Source: an archaeon
GTDB taxonomy: Archaea > Thermoproteota > Nitrososphaeria_A > Caldarchaeales > Wolframiiraptoraceae
Direction: 5' to 3'
Length of the DNA stretch: 12,328 nucleotides
NCBI GenBank assembly: GCA_029258815.1
Contig: JAPDJZ010000101.1
Coordinates: forward strand, 1-12,328
Below the pieces are notes generated by a model. It was given only the letters and a program-made list of their open reading frames with translations. It had not been told where the DNA came from and did not search any database. Within the stretch, counting starts at the first letter, position 1. Each line of letters starts with the position of its first letter. Shown here one piece after another: positions 6,206-12,328 of the stretch. The translations under genes were made by a program, and so were the position numbers.

Positions 6206-7339
6206 ATGAGCGAGCTCTGGGTGATTCTCCTCGTAGTGATCTTCGGCTTGATCTCCCTAGAGATGGGGTTTCCGACGGCCATATTGGAGATCGTCGCCGG
6301 GGTTATCGGCGGGAACATACTGGATACGTCCTCTTTCGCGTGGATGGACTTCATAGCGAACTACGGGATACTCGGCTTAATGTTTCTCGCCGGGTTGGAG
6401 ATCGACAAGGATGAGCTTAGGAAGAATCTCGGGAGAAGCTCGGCCTTAGCGCTCTCAGCGTACTTCATACCATTCGCCGTGATATTCGCTCTCTCCTTCC
6501 TCGTATCGCCCGATCTTAGAAGGGCCGCCCTCATCGCCATAGCCCTCTCGACCACGTCGCTCGCCCTACTCTACCCCATTCTAAGGGAGCGCGGCTTTCT
6601 AAACCTCGAGATGGGCCACGTGGTTTTATCGGCCGCCATGCTGATAGACGTCTTCAGCATGATCTCGCTCACCGCGGTCTTCGTCGCCGTAAACCTGTTC
6701 ACCGCTGTGTTGCTAATGGTCTTAGCCTTCTTCATGTGGCACGCCCCGAGGATCGGTAAGAGGCTCTTCGCCAGATACAGGGAGAACCTGTCCGAGATAG
6801 AGTTGAAATTCCTCCTGCTCGTCTTGCTCGCGCTCCTCTTCTTCGCCGAGAGGGTTATGATAAGCGAGGCCGTCCTAGCCTTCCTAATGGGCTTCCTCTT
6901 CTCTGAGATCCTGGAGGAGCACGAGATCTTGGTGGAGAAGCTCAGGGGGATAGTGTTCGCCTTCTTCTCGCCGATATTCTTCTTCAAGGCGGGATCCTAC
7001 CTCAAGTTCTCAGCCCTAGGCGTCATGAGCCTACTATACATCGCCGTTTTCCTGCCGGCGGCTCTCTTAACGAAATACTATTCGGCCAAGCTGGTGTTCA
7101 GAAAGCTCTTCGGAGCCAGCGAGGAGTTCTCCAGATTCGTCGGGCTCACCTTCAACCTAAGGCTAACCTTCGGGATAGTCGCGGCCCTCTTCGGGCTTGA
7201 ACTGGGGATAATAGACCTAGAGATATACACCGCGATAATAGCGGTCATAATATCATCAGCGATAATCGCGTCGATTATATGCAGGCTCGAGGGCCACCGC
7301 CCCGCGGGAAGCGGAGACCGGGACTCTACTCGGATTTGA
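6206..7339 (+). CDS. CPA2-like cation/proton antiporter
   Basis: Integral membrane protein, 377 residues from the ATG at 6206 (an ATG at 6182 would add eight). About a dozen hydrophobic segments fill the chain, starting with LWVILLVVIFGLIS. The pattern LMFLAGLEID (66-75, long numbering) is a family hallmark of NapA/KefB/GerN-type exchangers. The ion-binding helix reads SAAMLIDVFSM (150-160): it keeps the invariant Asp156, but the preceding Asp of the usual DD pair is Ile. FFFKAG (266-271) puts a Lys where the family has FVSxG, and NLRLTFG (325-331) matches the late Arg-containing helix. There is no C-terminal TrkA-N domain. Substrate (Na+, K+ or H+ only) is unknown. Its last 14 nt overlap the end of hisI on the other strand. 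Confidence 0.88.
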   Translation: MSELWVILLVVIFGLISLEMGFPTAILEIVAGVIGGNILDTSSFAWMDFIANYGILGLMFLAGLEIDKDELRKNLGRSSALALSAYFIPFAVIFALSFLVSPDLRRAALIAIALSTTSLALLYPILRERGFLNLEMGHVVLSAAMLIDVFSMISLTAVFVAVNLFTAVLLMVLAFFMWHAPRIGKRLFARYRENLSEIELKFLLLVLLALLFFAERVMISEAVLAFLMGFLFSEILEEHEILVEKLRGIVFAFFSPIFFFKAGSYLKFSALGVMSLLYIAVFLPAALLTKYYSAKLVFRKLFGASEEFSRFVGLTFNLRLTFGIVAALFGLELGIIDLEIYTAIIAVIISSAIIASIICRLEGHRPAGSGDRDSTRI

Positions 7340-7679
7340 CCTCATTATGGAAGCATGACTTGAAGCCCTCGTGGCACGCGACCCCGTGCTGCCTGACCAG
7401 AAAGAGAACCGCGTCTCCATCGCAGTCGACGTACGCCTTGACCAGATCCTGAACGTTCCCAGAGGTCTCGCCCTTCATCCAGATCCTCCTCCTGCTTAGG
7501 CTCCAGTAGTGCATTCGGCCGGTTGTTAGGGTTCTGATAAGCGCCTCCCTATTCATGTAAGCTACCATGAGAACCTCCTTGGTCTCCGCGTCCTGGACCA
7601 CGGCGACGACCGTGCCATCAACGTTCCTATACCAAAGCCTATCAGCTATCCTCTCGGCTTCCTCCAAGCTCAGCTTCAT
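7326..7679 (-). CDS. hisI: Phosphoribosyl-AMP cyclohydrolase
   Basis: 117 residues; opens the adenine ring of phosphoribosyl-AMP, the third step of histidine synthesis. The active-site segment DCDGD (85-89) supplies Mg ligands, and C86, C102 and C109 keep the 16- and 7-residue spacing of the zinc-binding Cys known from the archaeal enzyme. GQVACH-type and SCF motifs are present as GVACHEGFKSCF (99-110), after the usual GETSGNVQ (70-77). It is a stand-alone HisI without a HisE domain, as usual in archaea. Its ATG overlaps the hisH stop as ATGA, and it is the last gene of the operon. Its 3' end overlaps the antiporter gene by 14 nt. Confidence 0.96.
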   Translation of the reverse strand: MKLSLEEAERIADRLWYRNVDGTVVAVVQDAETKEVLMVAYMNREALIRTLTTGRMHYWSLSRRRIWMKGETSGNVQDLVKAYVDCDGDAVLFLVRQHGVACHEGFKSCFHNEVKSE

Positions 7680-8320
7680 CTCCTACACCACCTCCAAGCG
7701 CATTCAACGAAGTTTCTCAAAACCCTCAACCCCCATATCCCGCTCTTCTCCGGATGGAATTGCGTTCCGAAAACGTTCTCGCGCCAAGAAACCGCCGAGA
7801 ACTCGATGCCGTAAAACGTCGTTGCGCACGTTTCGTCGGACGGCGCTGCGGCGTAGGAGTTCGCGTAGTAGACGTATGCCCCGTTCGGGATGCCTTCTAG
7901 GATTGGGCATTCGGGCTTCACGACTCTAAGCGTGTTCCAGCCCATCTGCGGAACCTTAACGGGGCCCGTTATCCTCCTAACGGTTCCGTGGAACGCCCCG
8001 AAGCCCCTAAGGTACTCGCCCGGCTCGCATCCTTCCTCGCTCCTCTCGTAGAGCAGCTGCATCCCTAAGCATATTCCCAAGACGGGCTTCTCTTCTAACA
8101 TCCTCGAGGTCAGCTCCTTACTCTTTTCCAGCTTCCCCATCGCTGGCTTAAACGCGCCGACTCCCGGGAAGACCACGGCATCCAACTCCTCAGCCTCCCC
8201 GATCTCGTCTACTATCTTGGGCTCGGCCCCAACCCTCTCGAGACCCGTGTAAATGCTCAGCAGGTTCCCAACCCCGTAGTTAACGATCGCTACGCTTACC
8301 TCTCCTCCGCTCAAGCTCAT
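7676..8320 (-). CDS. hisH: Imidazole glycerol phosphate synthase, glutamine amidotransferase subunit
   Basis: 214 residues; class I glutaminase that feeds ammonia to HisF. The catalytic Cys84 lies in GICLGMQLL, and His189 and Glu191 in GTQFHPEKSG, completing the triad. The oxyanion-region PGVGAF (52-57) and the N-terminal VAIVNYGVGNL are typical. The start overlaps hisE by 41 nt. No ATG, GTG or TTG occurs between codon 3 and the conserved N-terminal strand, so the overlap (41 or 35 nt) is forced. It couples to hisI through an ATGA overlap. Confidence 0.96.
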   Translation of the reverse strand: MSLSGGEVSVAIVNYGVGNLLSIYTGLERVGAEPKIVDEIGEAEELDAVVFPGVGAFKPAMGKLEKSKELTSRMLEEKPVLGICLGMQLLYERSEEGCEPGEYLRGFGAFHGTVRRITGPVKVPQMGWNTLRVVKPECPILEGIPNGAYVYYANSYAAAPSDETCATTFYGIEFSAVSWRENVFGTQFHPEKSGIWGLRVLRNFVECAWRWCRR

Positions 8321-8579
8321 GCATCACTTCCCCGAGATCGACCCCGGCATAGACTAGGAGAACTATCAGGTGATAGAGCAGGTCGGCGGCCTCGTAAACT
8401 ATCCCGCTCCTATCGAGCTTCCCGCCGGCTATGATCAGCTCGGCGGACTCCTCTCCGATCTTCTTCAGAATCTTATCCAATCCCTCGCCGAAGAGCTCGC
8501 AAGTATAAGAGCCCTCGACCGGGTTCCTCCTCCTATCAACCACGACCTCGTAAAGCTCCCTCAGAACTTCTAGGCTCAT
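8280..8579 (-). CDS. hisE: Phosphoribosyl-ATP pyrophosphatase
   Basis: 99 residues from the ATG at 8579; hydrolyses phosphoribosyl-ATP to PR-AMP and pyrophosphate. It is an all-alpha MazG-like fold with EESAE and EAAD metal-binding motifs (IGEESAELIIA, then YEAADLLYHLIVLL). A GTG at 8594 is also in frame but lies inside the SD itself (GGAGGTG), so the ATG is the better start. The SD begins in the hisF stop codon. The 3' end overlaps hisH by 41 nt. Confidence 0.94.
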   Translation of the reverse strand: MSLEVLRELYEVVVDRRRNPVEGSYTCELFGEGLDKILKKIGEESAELIIAGGKLDRSGIVYEAADLLYHLIVLLVYAGVDLGEVMHELERRRGKRSDR

Positions 8580-8591
8580 TCGATCCGCGCC

Positions 8592-8600
8592 CACCTCCTA
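8592..8600 (-). promoter_or_regulatory. SD of hisE fused to the hisF stop codon
   Basis: TAGGAGGTG on the minus strand: TAG ends hisF and its G begins GGAGGTG, the SD of hisE, 12 nt before the ATG at 8579. This implies coupling of termination and re-initiation. Confidence 0.65.
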
Positions 8601-9359
8601 GTCGAGCCTGACGGGGACGCCTCTGCTCCTTAAGTATTCCTTAATGCTTCGAACCGTGTAGACCCCGTAGTGGAAGATCGAGGCCGCTAGGGCGGCGTCC
8701 GCCTTCCCGATCGTGAGAACTTCGTAGATGTGCCTCGGCTCCCCGGCTCCCCCGCTCGCTATAACCGGTATGTTCACGCTCTCCGAGACCGCCCTAGTCA
8801 GTTCTAGGTCGTAGCCAGAGGTCGTCCCATCCCTATCCATGCTCGTTAAGAGTATCTCGCCCGCCCCGAGCCTCTCAACCTTCTTAGCCCATTCGACGGC
8901 GTCCAATCCTGTGGGCTCCCTGCCGCCGCAGATGTAAACCTCCCACCACCCATCCCTACGCTTAGCATCTATCGCGACGACCACGCACTGGCTCCCGAAG
9001 ATCTCGGCTCCCTCGCTTATTATCGAGGGATTCTTTACGGCCGCCGTGTTCACCGAGATCTTATCAGCCCCGCTGCATAAAACCTCCTCCATATCCTTGA
9101 TAGATCTTATTCCCCCGCCGACCGCTAGAGGGATGGAGAGCTCACGCGCGGTCCTTCTAACGACGTCGATCAGAATTCTTCGATTCTCCGGAGAAGCCCC
9201 GATGTCTAGGAAGACTATTTCATCCGCTCCCTGTTCCTCGTAGAGCCTCGCGAGCTTGGGCGGGTCTCCCGCGAGCCTAAGGTTCTTGAACTGTATCCCC
9301 TTAACGACCTTCCCGGCCAAAACGTCTAGGCATGGAATTATGCGCTTCGCGAGGGCCAA
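8598..9359 (-). CDS. hisF: Imidazole glycerol phosphate synthase, cyclase subunit
   Basis: 253 residues from the TTG at 9359, the canonical HisF length. It is a (beta/alpha)8 barrel that closes the imidazole ring and releases AICAR, using ammonia from HisH. The general acid/base pair is Asp12 in RIIPCLDV and Asp131 in [11 protein letters not shown] (253-residue numbering). Phosphate loops VGGGIRS and ASGGAGE are present, as is [14 protein letters not shown] at 9383 is in frame but would overlap hisA by 17 nt and add eight residues not usual in the family; GGTGAGG lies 5 nt upstream of the chosen TTG and contains the hisA stop. Confidence 0.96.
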   Translation of the reverse strand: MALAKRIIPCLDVLAGKVVKGIQFKNLRLAGDPPKLARLYEEQGADEIVFLDIGASPENRRILIDVVRRTARELSIPLAVGGGIRSIKDMEEVLCSGADKISVNTAAVKNPSIISEGAEIFGSQCVVVAIDAKRRDGWWEVYICGGREPTGLDAVEWAKKVERLGAGEILLTSMDRDGTTSGYDLELTRAVSESVNIPVIASGGAGEPRHIYEVLTIGKADAALAASIFHYGVYTVRSIKEYLRSRGVPVRLD

Positions 9360-9366
9360 GCCTCCC

Positions 9367-10083
9367 TCACCCGCAGAGCTCAATCGCTTTCTCTAATCTT
9401 ATCCTACCCGTATATAGGGCCATCCCTATAACCACGCCCTTTACGCCGGCCTCTCTCAAAAGCTTCAGATCCTCGATGCTCCTGATCCCCCCGGCGTAGA
9501 TTACCGGGGTTTTAAGCTTCTCCGTAAGCATTCTAACAGTTACCAGATCCACGCCCTTCATGGTCCCCTCAAGGGGGGTGTAGGTGCAGAGGAACGCCTC
9601 GAGGTTTAAGCCGTCCAATTCCCGAGCATACTCGATAACGCTTATCCCGGTCTTATGCGCCCAGCCCCGTTTAACTAGGTTTCCGCGCTCGTCGTAGTCC
9701 AGCGCCGCTATAATCCTCCGAGGCCCCAGCTCGCCGATGAGCTTCTCGAGGAGGCTCGGGTCCTCCAAGATACCTGTTCCGAGTATAATCCACCTCGCCC
9801 CATGCTCGAGATATCGGATCGCGTGCTCCACCTCCCTAATACCTCCCCCGACCTGAACGGGGATGGAGACGGTCCTCAAAATCTTCTCGATCACTTCTCT
9901 GTTCACCGGGTATCCTCTAGCGGCTCCGTCGAGATCGACCACGTGAAGCCTCCGCGCTCCGCGCTTCTCCCACCTCAGCGCCTGCTCGACCGGGTCTCCC
10001 AAGCTTAGCCCCGTCCCCGCCCTGCCCTTAACCCTCTTCACGCACCTCCCATCTGAGATATCTATCGACGGTATTATCTCCAC
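9367..10083 (-). CDS. hisA: ProFAR isomerase (HisA)
   Basis: 238 residues from the GTG at 10083. A (beta/alpha)8-barrel paralogue of HisF, it performs the Amadori rearrangement of ProFAR to PRFAR. Catalytic Asp8 ([10 protein letters not shown]) and Asp129 ([11 protein letters not shown]) are in place, with phosphate loops VGGGIRE (78-84) and YAGGIRS (196-202). The open frame runs 43 codons further upstream, but that stretch is an Arg/Gly-rich shadow of hisG. GGAGGG sits 9 nt before the GTG and starts in the hisG stop (TAGGAGGG). Confidence 0.95.
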   Translation of the reverse strand: MEIIPSIDISDGRCVKRVKGRAGTGLSLGDPVEQALRWEKRGARRLHVVDLDGAARGYPVNREVIEKILRTVSIPVQVGGGIREVEHAIRYLEHGARWIILGTGILEDPSLLEKLIGELGPRRIIAALDYDERGNLVKRGWAHKTGISVIEYARELDGLNLEAFLCTYTPLEGTMKGVDLVTVRMLTEKLKTPVIYAGGIRSIEDLKLLREAGVKGVVIGMALYTGRIRLEKAIELCG

Positions 10084-10092
10084 GCTTCCCCA

Positions 10093-10100
10093 CCCTCCTA
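10093..10100 (-). promoter_or_regulatory. SD of hisA fused to the hisG stop codon
   Basis: TAGGAGGG on the minus strand carries the hisG TAG and a GGAGGG SD 9 nt before the hisA GTG. It decides the hisA start and mirrors the hisF/hisE junction. Confidence 0.65.
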
Positions 10101-10991
10101 CGGCACGATCTTCTCGATGTCTAGGATCACGATGTCCCTCGCCCCCCGCTTCTTCGCCTCGACCACCACGTCGTAGACCTCGTCTTCGTCGACGACGGCG
10201 TATACCTCCCACATGGGCTCCTCGGCCTCGACCTTCGCTATCGTGGGGCCGCTCATGGACGGTATTATCTCGACGACCTTTCTAAGGCATCTATCCGGAA
10301 CGTTCATCATCACCATCTTCTTCCTAGCGGCGTTCAAGACCCCCTCGAGCATCAGCCTAAGCTTCTCAACAGCCTCCCGCTTCTCCTCCGGGAGGTTCTT
10401 GTTGGCGATGAGCCTCGCCGAGGACTTCAGGAGAACCTCGACTACCTTCAAGCTGTGGGTTCTCAGGGTTACTCCCGTCGACCTCACGTCTATTATCGCA
10501 TCAGCTACCCCGAGCATCGGCATGACCTCCGCCGCGCCGCCTATCTCGATTATCCTAAAATCCTTGTCGGGGGCGAGCTTCCCGAGAAGCTTCCTAGCTA
10601 GGTTCACGTATCTCGTCGCTATCCTAGCCCCATCCGGCAGATCCCCAACGGAGTTTACGCCCGACTCCTGCGAAACCGCTAGAACGATCTCGGCGGCGCC
10701 GACCCCTAGATCTAGAAGCTCCTCTACATCGGCTTCCCGCTCGAGGATTAGATCGAGCCCGGTTATCCCCACATCGGCCGCGCCGACCTCGACGAAGATC
10801 GGGATATCTTCCGCCCTCATGAATACGGCGTGTATGTCCGGCCTCGAGGTCGGGGATGAGAGCAGCTTATTCTCGTCCTTTAGAAGTATCTTGACCCCGG
10901 CCTTCTCCAGCAGGCTTATTACCGGCTCCCTCAGCCTACCCTTACTCGGTATGGCCAGCCTGATAACCCTAGACCCCGAGCTAGCATTCAC
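10098..10991 (-). CDS. hisG: ATP phosphoribosyltransferase, long (HisG-L) form
   Basis: 297 residues, GTG start; condenses ATP with PRPP, the committed and normally histidine-inhibited step. The catalytic domains start at RLAIPSKGRL (11-20). The PRPP-binding loop is DAIIDVRSTGVTL (164-176). The last ~75 residues (from about 222, including PSMSGPTIAKV) are the ferredoxin-like HisG_C regulatory domain of the long form, so no HisZ partner is needed and feedback by histidine is expected. It is the first gene of the hisGAFEHI operon. GGAGGTGG and GGAGGA precede the GTG. A weak TATA-like GGATTATC (11011-11018) would place initiation almost at the start codon. Confidence 0.96.
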   Translation of the reverse strand: MNASSGSRVIRLAIPSKGRLREPVISLLEKAGVKILLKDENKLLSSPTSRPDIHAVFMRAEDIPIFVEVGAADVGITGLDLILEREADVEELLDLGVGAAEIVLAVSQESGVNSVGDLPDGARIATRYVNLARKLLGKLAPDKDFRIIEIGGAAEVMPMLGVADAIIDVRSTGVTLRTHSLKVVEVLLKSSARLIANKNLPEEKREAVEKLRLMLEGVLNAARKKMVMMNVPDRCLRKVVEIIPSMSGPTIAKVEAEEPMWEVYAVVDEDEVYDVVVEAKKRGARDIVILDIEKIVP

Positions 10992-11138
10992 TCCTCCAGC
11001 CCACCTCCCCGATAATCCGCTCTCCTAGAAAGCTCTTCCACCGAAGCCTTCTTTGAAAGGAGGTTTAGAAGGGGTATCGATGTTGGTATGCCATCACCCG
11101 GCTCACTCCGCGGATTTTCCCACGACTTTAAGGCTTTT

Positions 11139-11150
11139 AAACCTTTATAT
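11139..11150 (+). promoter_or_regulatory. Strong BRE/TATA promoter of hisB
   Basis: AAACC (11139-11143) followed by TTTATAT (11144-11150) is the best archaeal promoter match in the window. Initiation near 11174 gives a ~19-nt leader to the TTG at 11193 with GGTGA at 11181-11185. It lies inside the longest open frame, which therefore starts too far upstream. Confidence 0.65.
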
Positions 11151-11192
11151 CGGCTCGCTGCAGCGGTTTCCCGGATCTCGGGTGAAGCCGGC

Positions 11193-11831
11193 TTGGATCT
11201 AGGTTTGAAGGTTCTTAGGCGGGGGCTGGATTACGCCGAGGTTCTTAGGAGGACTGCCGAGACGGAGGTTAGGTGCTTGGTCGAGGCCGGGGCTAGAAGG
11301 GCTTGGAGGCTTGAAACCGGTATAAGCTTCTTGGATCACATGCTCGAGATTCTGGCATATTACTCCGGCTTCAATATCGATCTCGAGGTTAAGGCTTCCA
11401 GAAGGCTTAAGCATACGATCGTGGAGGATTCGGGGATAACCCTAGGCAGGGCTTTTCGGGAGATCGCCCTCCAGCGGGTCGAGGCTCACGGAATTCGCGG
11501 ATTCGGATTCAGCCAGGGAGCCTTGGACGAGGCCTTCTCGGAGGCTAGGGTATTCGTGGAGGGTAGGGTTGGATGCTTTATCTCGCGAGACCCCTCAATC
11601 AAACGATTCGGCGCGGTTGAGGACGTGGAGGAGGAGTTCCTAGAATCCTTCTTCCAAGGATTCTCCCAAGGGATGAGGGCCACGATTCAGATAGACCTGA
11701 GGCGGGGCGAGGATCCCCACCACCTCTGGGAATCAGCCTTCAGAGCCTTCGGAGACGCTTTGAGATCCGCTCTAAGCAGGGACGAGTGGAGGAAAGGCAG
11801 TATAGCTGGGATAAAGCAGGCGTTCGACTAA
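11193..11831 (+). CDS. hisB: Divergent imidazoleglycerol-phosphate dehydratase
   Basis: 212 residues from the TTG at 11193 (the frame is open from 11088). The family converts IGP to imidazole-acetol phosphate with two Mn ions. Recognisable landmarks: TGISFLDHMLE (His49), the first metal motif, HGIRGFG, and the second metal motif HHLWE (176-180). The first motif reads HTIVED (74-79) where HHxxED is expected, so its second His is Thr. The usual TLHI strand reads TIQI, with Gln for His. The LSGRP segment reads VEGRV. It is therefore a clear IGPD relative with two of the usual metal-ligand His changed. It has its own promoter, diverges from hisG and overlaps the hisD stop by 4 nt. Either a working variant or a drifted or repurposed copy is possible. 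Confidence 0.88.
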   Translation: MDLGLKVLRRGLDYAEVLRRTAETEVRCLVEAGARRAWRLETGISFLDHMLEILAYYSGFNIDLEVKASRRLKHTIVEDSGITLGRAFREIALQRVEAHGIRGFGFSQGALDEAFSEARVFVEGRVGCFISRDPSIKRFGAVEDVEEEFLESFFQGFSQGMRATIQIDLRRGEDPHHLWESAFRAFGDALRSALSRDEWRKGSIAGIKQAFD

Positions 11832-12328
11832 CCTCTTCGAATAGCCCTCACCTTCATGGCCTCGGCGTGCGCCGGGAACCCCTCATACTCGGCTAAGGCC
11901 GAGACGACCTCGAGCATCTTCCTAAATCCCTTCCCGCCTCTAACCTCCTCCACGGTAGGCTTCTTCAGAAAGCAATCGACGTTAAGGCCCGAGTAGAGCC
12001 TGGCGTATCCTCCTGTCGGGAGGGTTGCGTTAGGCCCGATCCCGTAATTCCCGGCCGAGATCGGCGTATTCAGGCAGAGGGTTCCGAAGTTCCTAAGCTT
12101 GCCCCGAATTCTCCTGAAGATCGTTCTAGCCCTCTTGCTGTCGATTAGGAGGTGCTCCGGAGCATATCTATTCATGAACTCGACGGCTTCATCGAGATCC
12201 TTGCATACGATTATCGCGCTATACTTGCCGGCGTTCTCCAGAACATAGCTCCTCCTAGGCTCGGGAAGCCTCTCGACGAGCTCGCCCAGCTTCTCGGAAA
12301 CCTCCTCCGCGTAATCCGTGGAGAGGGT
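11828..12328 (-). CDS. hisD: Histidinol dehydrogenase, C-terminal part (cut by the window edge)
   Basis: 166 residues, open to the window end. The family oxidises histidinol to histidine in two NAD-dependent steps with one Zn. Seen here: YAPEHL (55-60) with the catalytic Glu58-His59; SGLNVDCFLKK, a family block; and EGFPAH (149-154) with the equivalents of E. coli Glu414 and Zn-ligand His419. The segment matching E. coli GDY...NHVLPT reads GNY...NATLPT: the Zn-ligand Asp360 is Asn94 and His367 is Ala101, at exactly the expected spacing. The gene ends tail to tail with hisB, sharing 4 nt. The N-terminal NAD-binding part is outside the window. Confidence 0.93.
   Translation of the reverse strand, partial: TLSTDYAEEVSEKLGELVERLPEPRRSYVLENAGKYSAIIVCKDLDEAVEFMNRYAPEHLLIDSKRARTIFRRIRGKLRNFGTLCLNTPISAGNYGIGPNATLPTGGYARLYSGLNVDCFLKKPTVEEVRGGKGFRKMLEVVSALAEYEGFPAHAEAMKVRAIRRG

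Noticed and set aside
6162..6209. 16-codon upstream ORF ending in ATGA at the antiporter start, with GGAGG before it
   Set aside because: The GGAGGATTAATATGG string is better read as the BRE/TATA; transcription would begin after this ATG.
10084..10212. N-terminal extension of hisA
   Set aside because: Arg/Gly-rich, overlaps hisG out of frame, and the GTG at 10083 has a good SD and gives the standard HisA N-terminus.
10213..11028. 271-residue plus-strand open frame
   Set aside because: It is Ser/Thr/Ile-rich and lies wholly opposite hisG; a reading-frame shadow.
11080..11202. 40-residue open frame upstream of hisB with AAAGGAGGT before it
   Set aside because: The SD lies 15 nt away, the product is not recognisable, and the strong TATA inside it implies the message starts downstream.

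Overview
The window looks like chromosomal DNA of a thermophilic archaeon, probably of the TACK group. The evidence is the set of archaeal-type proteins (a Trm14-like THUMP methyltransferase, a DRG/OBG-type GTPase with a TGS domain, an archaeal-type ArgRS, separate hisE and hisI genes), BRE/TATA promoters close to start codons, frequent TTG and GTG starts, heavy AGG/ATA codon use and short leaders with Shine-Dalgarno (SD) sequences. The exact lineage cannot be fixed from the sequence.

Layout. 1-88: the last 28 codons of an unidentified plus-strand gene. 89-349: a gap between convergent genes, GC-rich from about 180 onward, that folds into a branched RNA. The long-range closing helix of this fold reaches to about 396 and is followed by a T-run, so I propose a ~230-nt structured RNA at about 180-410 whose end is antisense to the tail of the next gene. 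350-3475 (minus): a PD-(D/E)XK-like nuclease of unknown role, a Trm14-like tRNA methyltransferase, and a TGS-containing GTPase (transcribed in the order GTPase, trm14, then the nuclease, which has its own candidate promoter). 3587-5470 (plus): argS. 5484-6056 (minus): a small heat-shock protein. 6206-7339 (plus): a CPA2-like cation/proton antiporter.

7326-12328: a histidine biosynthesis locus. The minus strand carries hisG-hisA-hisF-hisE-hisH-hisI as a compact operon, with overlaps or SD sequences built into the preceding stop codon. hisB is on the plus strand, divergent from hisG, behind a strong BRE/TATA. The 3' part of hisD is on the minus strand, tail to tail with hisB. Together they cover ATP+PRPP to PR-ATP (HisG), hydrolysis to PR-AMP (HisE), ring opening (HisI), isomerisation (HisA), ammonia transfer and cyclisation (HisH/HisF), dehydration (HisB) and the final oxidation (HisD). 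hisC and a histidinol-phosphate phosphatase are not in the window.

Best leads: the unidentified structured RNA; and the observation that the two his genes lying outside the operon, hisB and hisD, are the two whose products have substituted metal-ligand or active-site residues (HisB: HH to HT and LHI to IQI; HisD: GDY to GNY and NHVLPT to NATLPT). For several genes the visible TATA box or SD points to a start inside the longest open frame; those shorter starts are used here.
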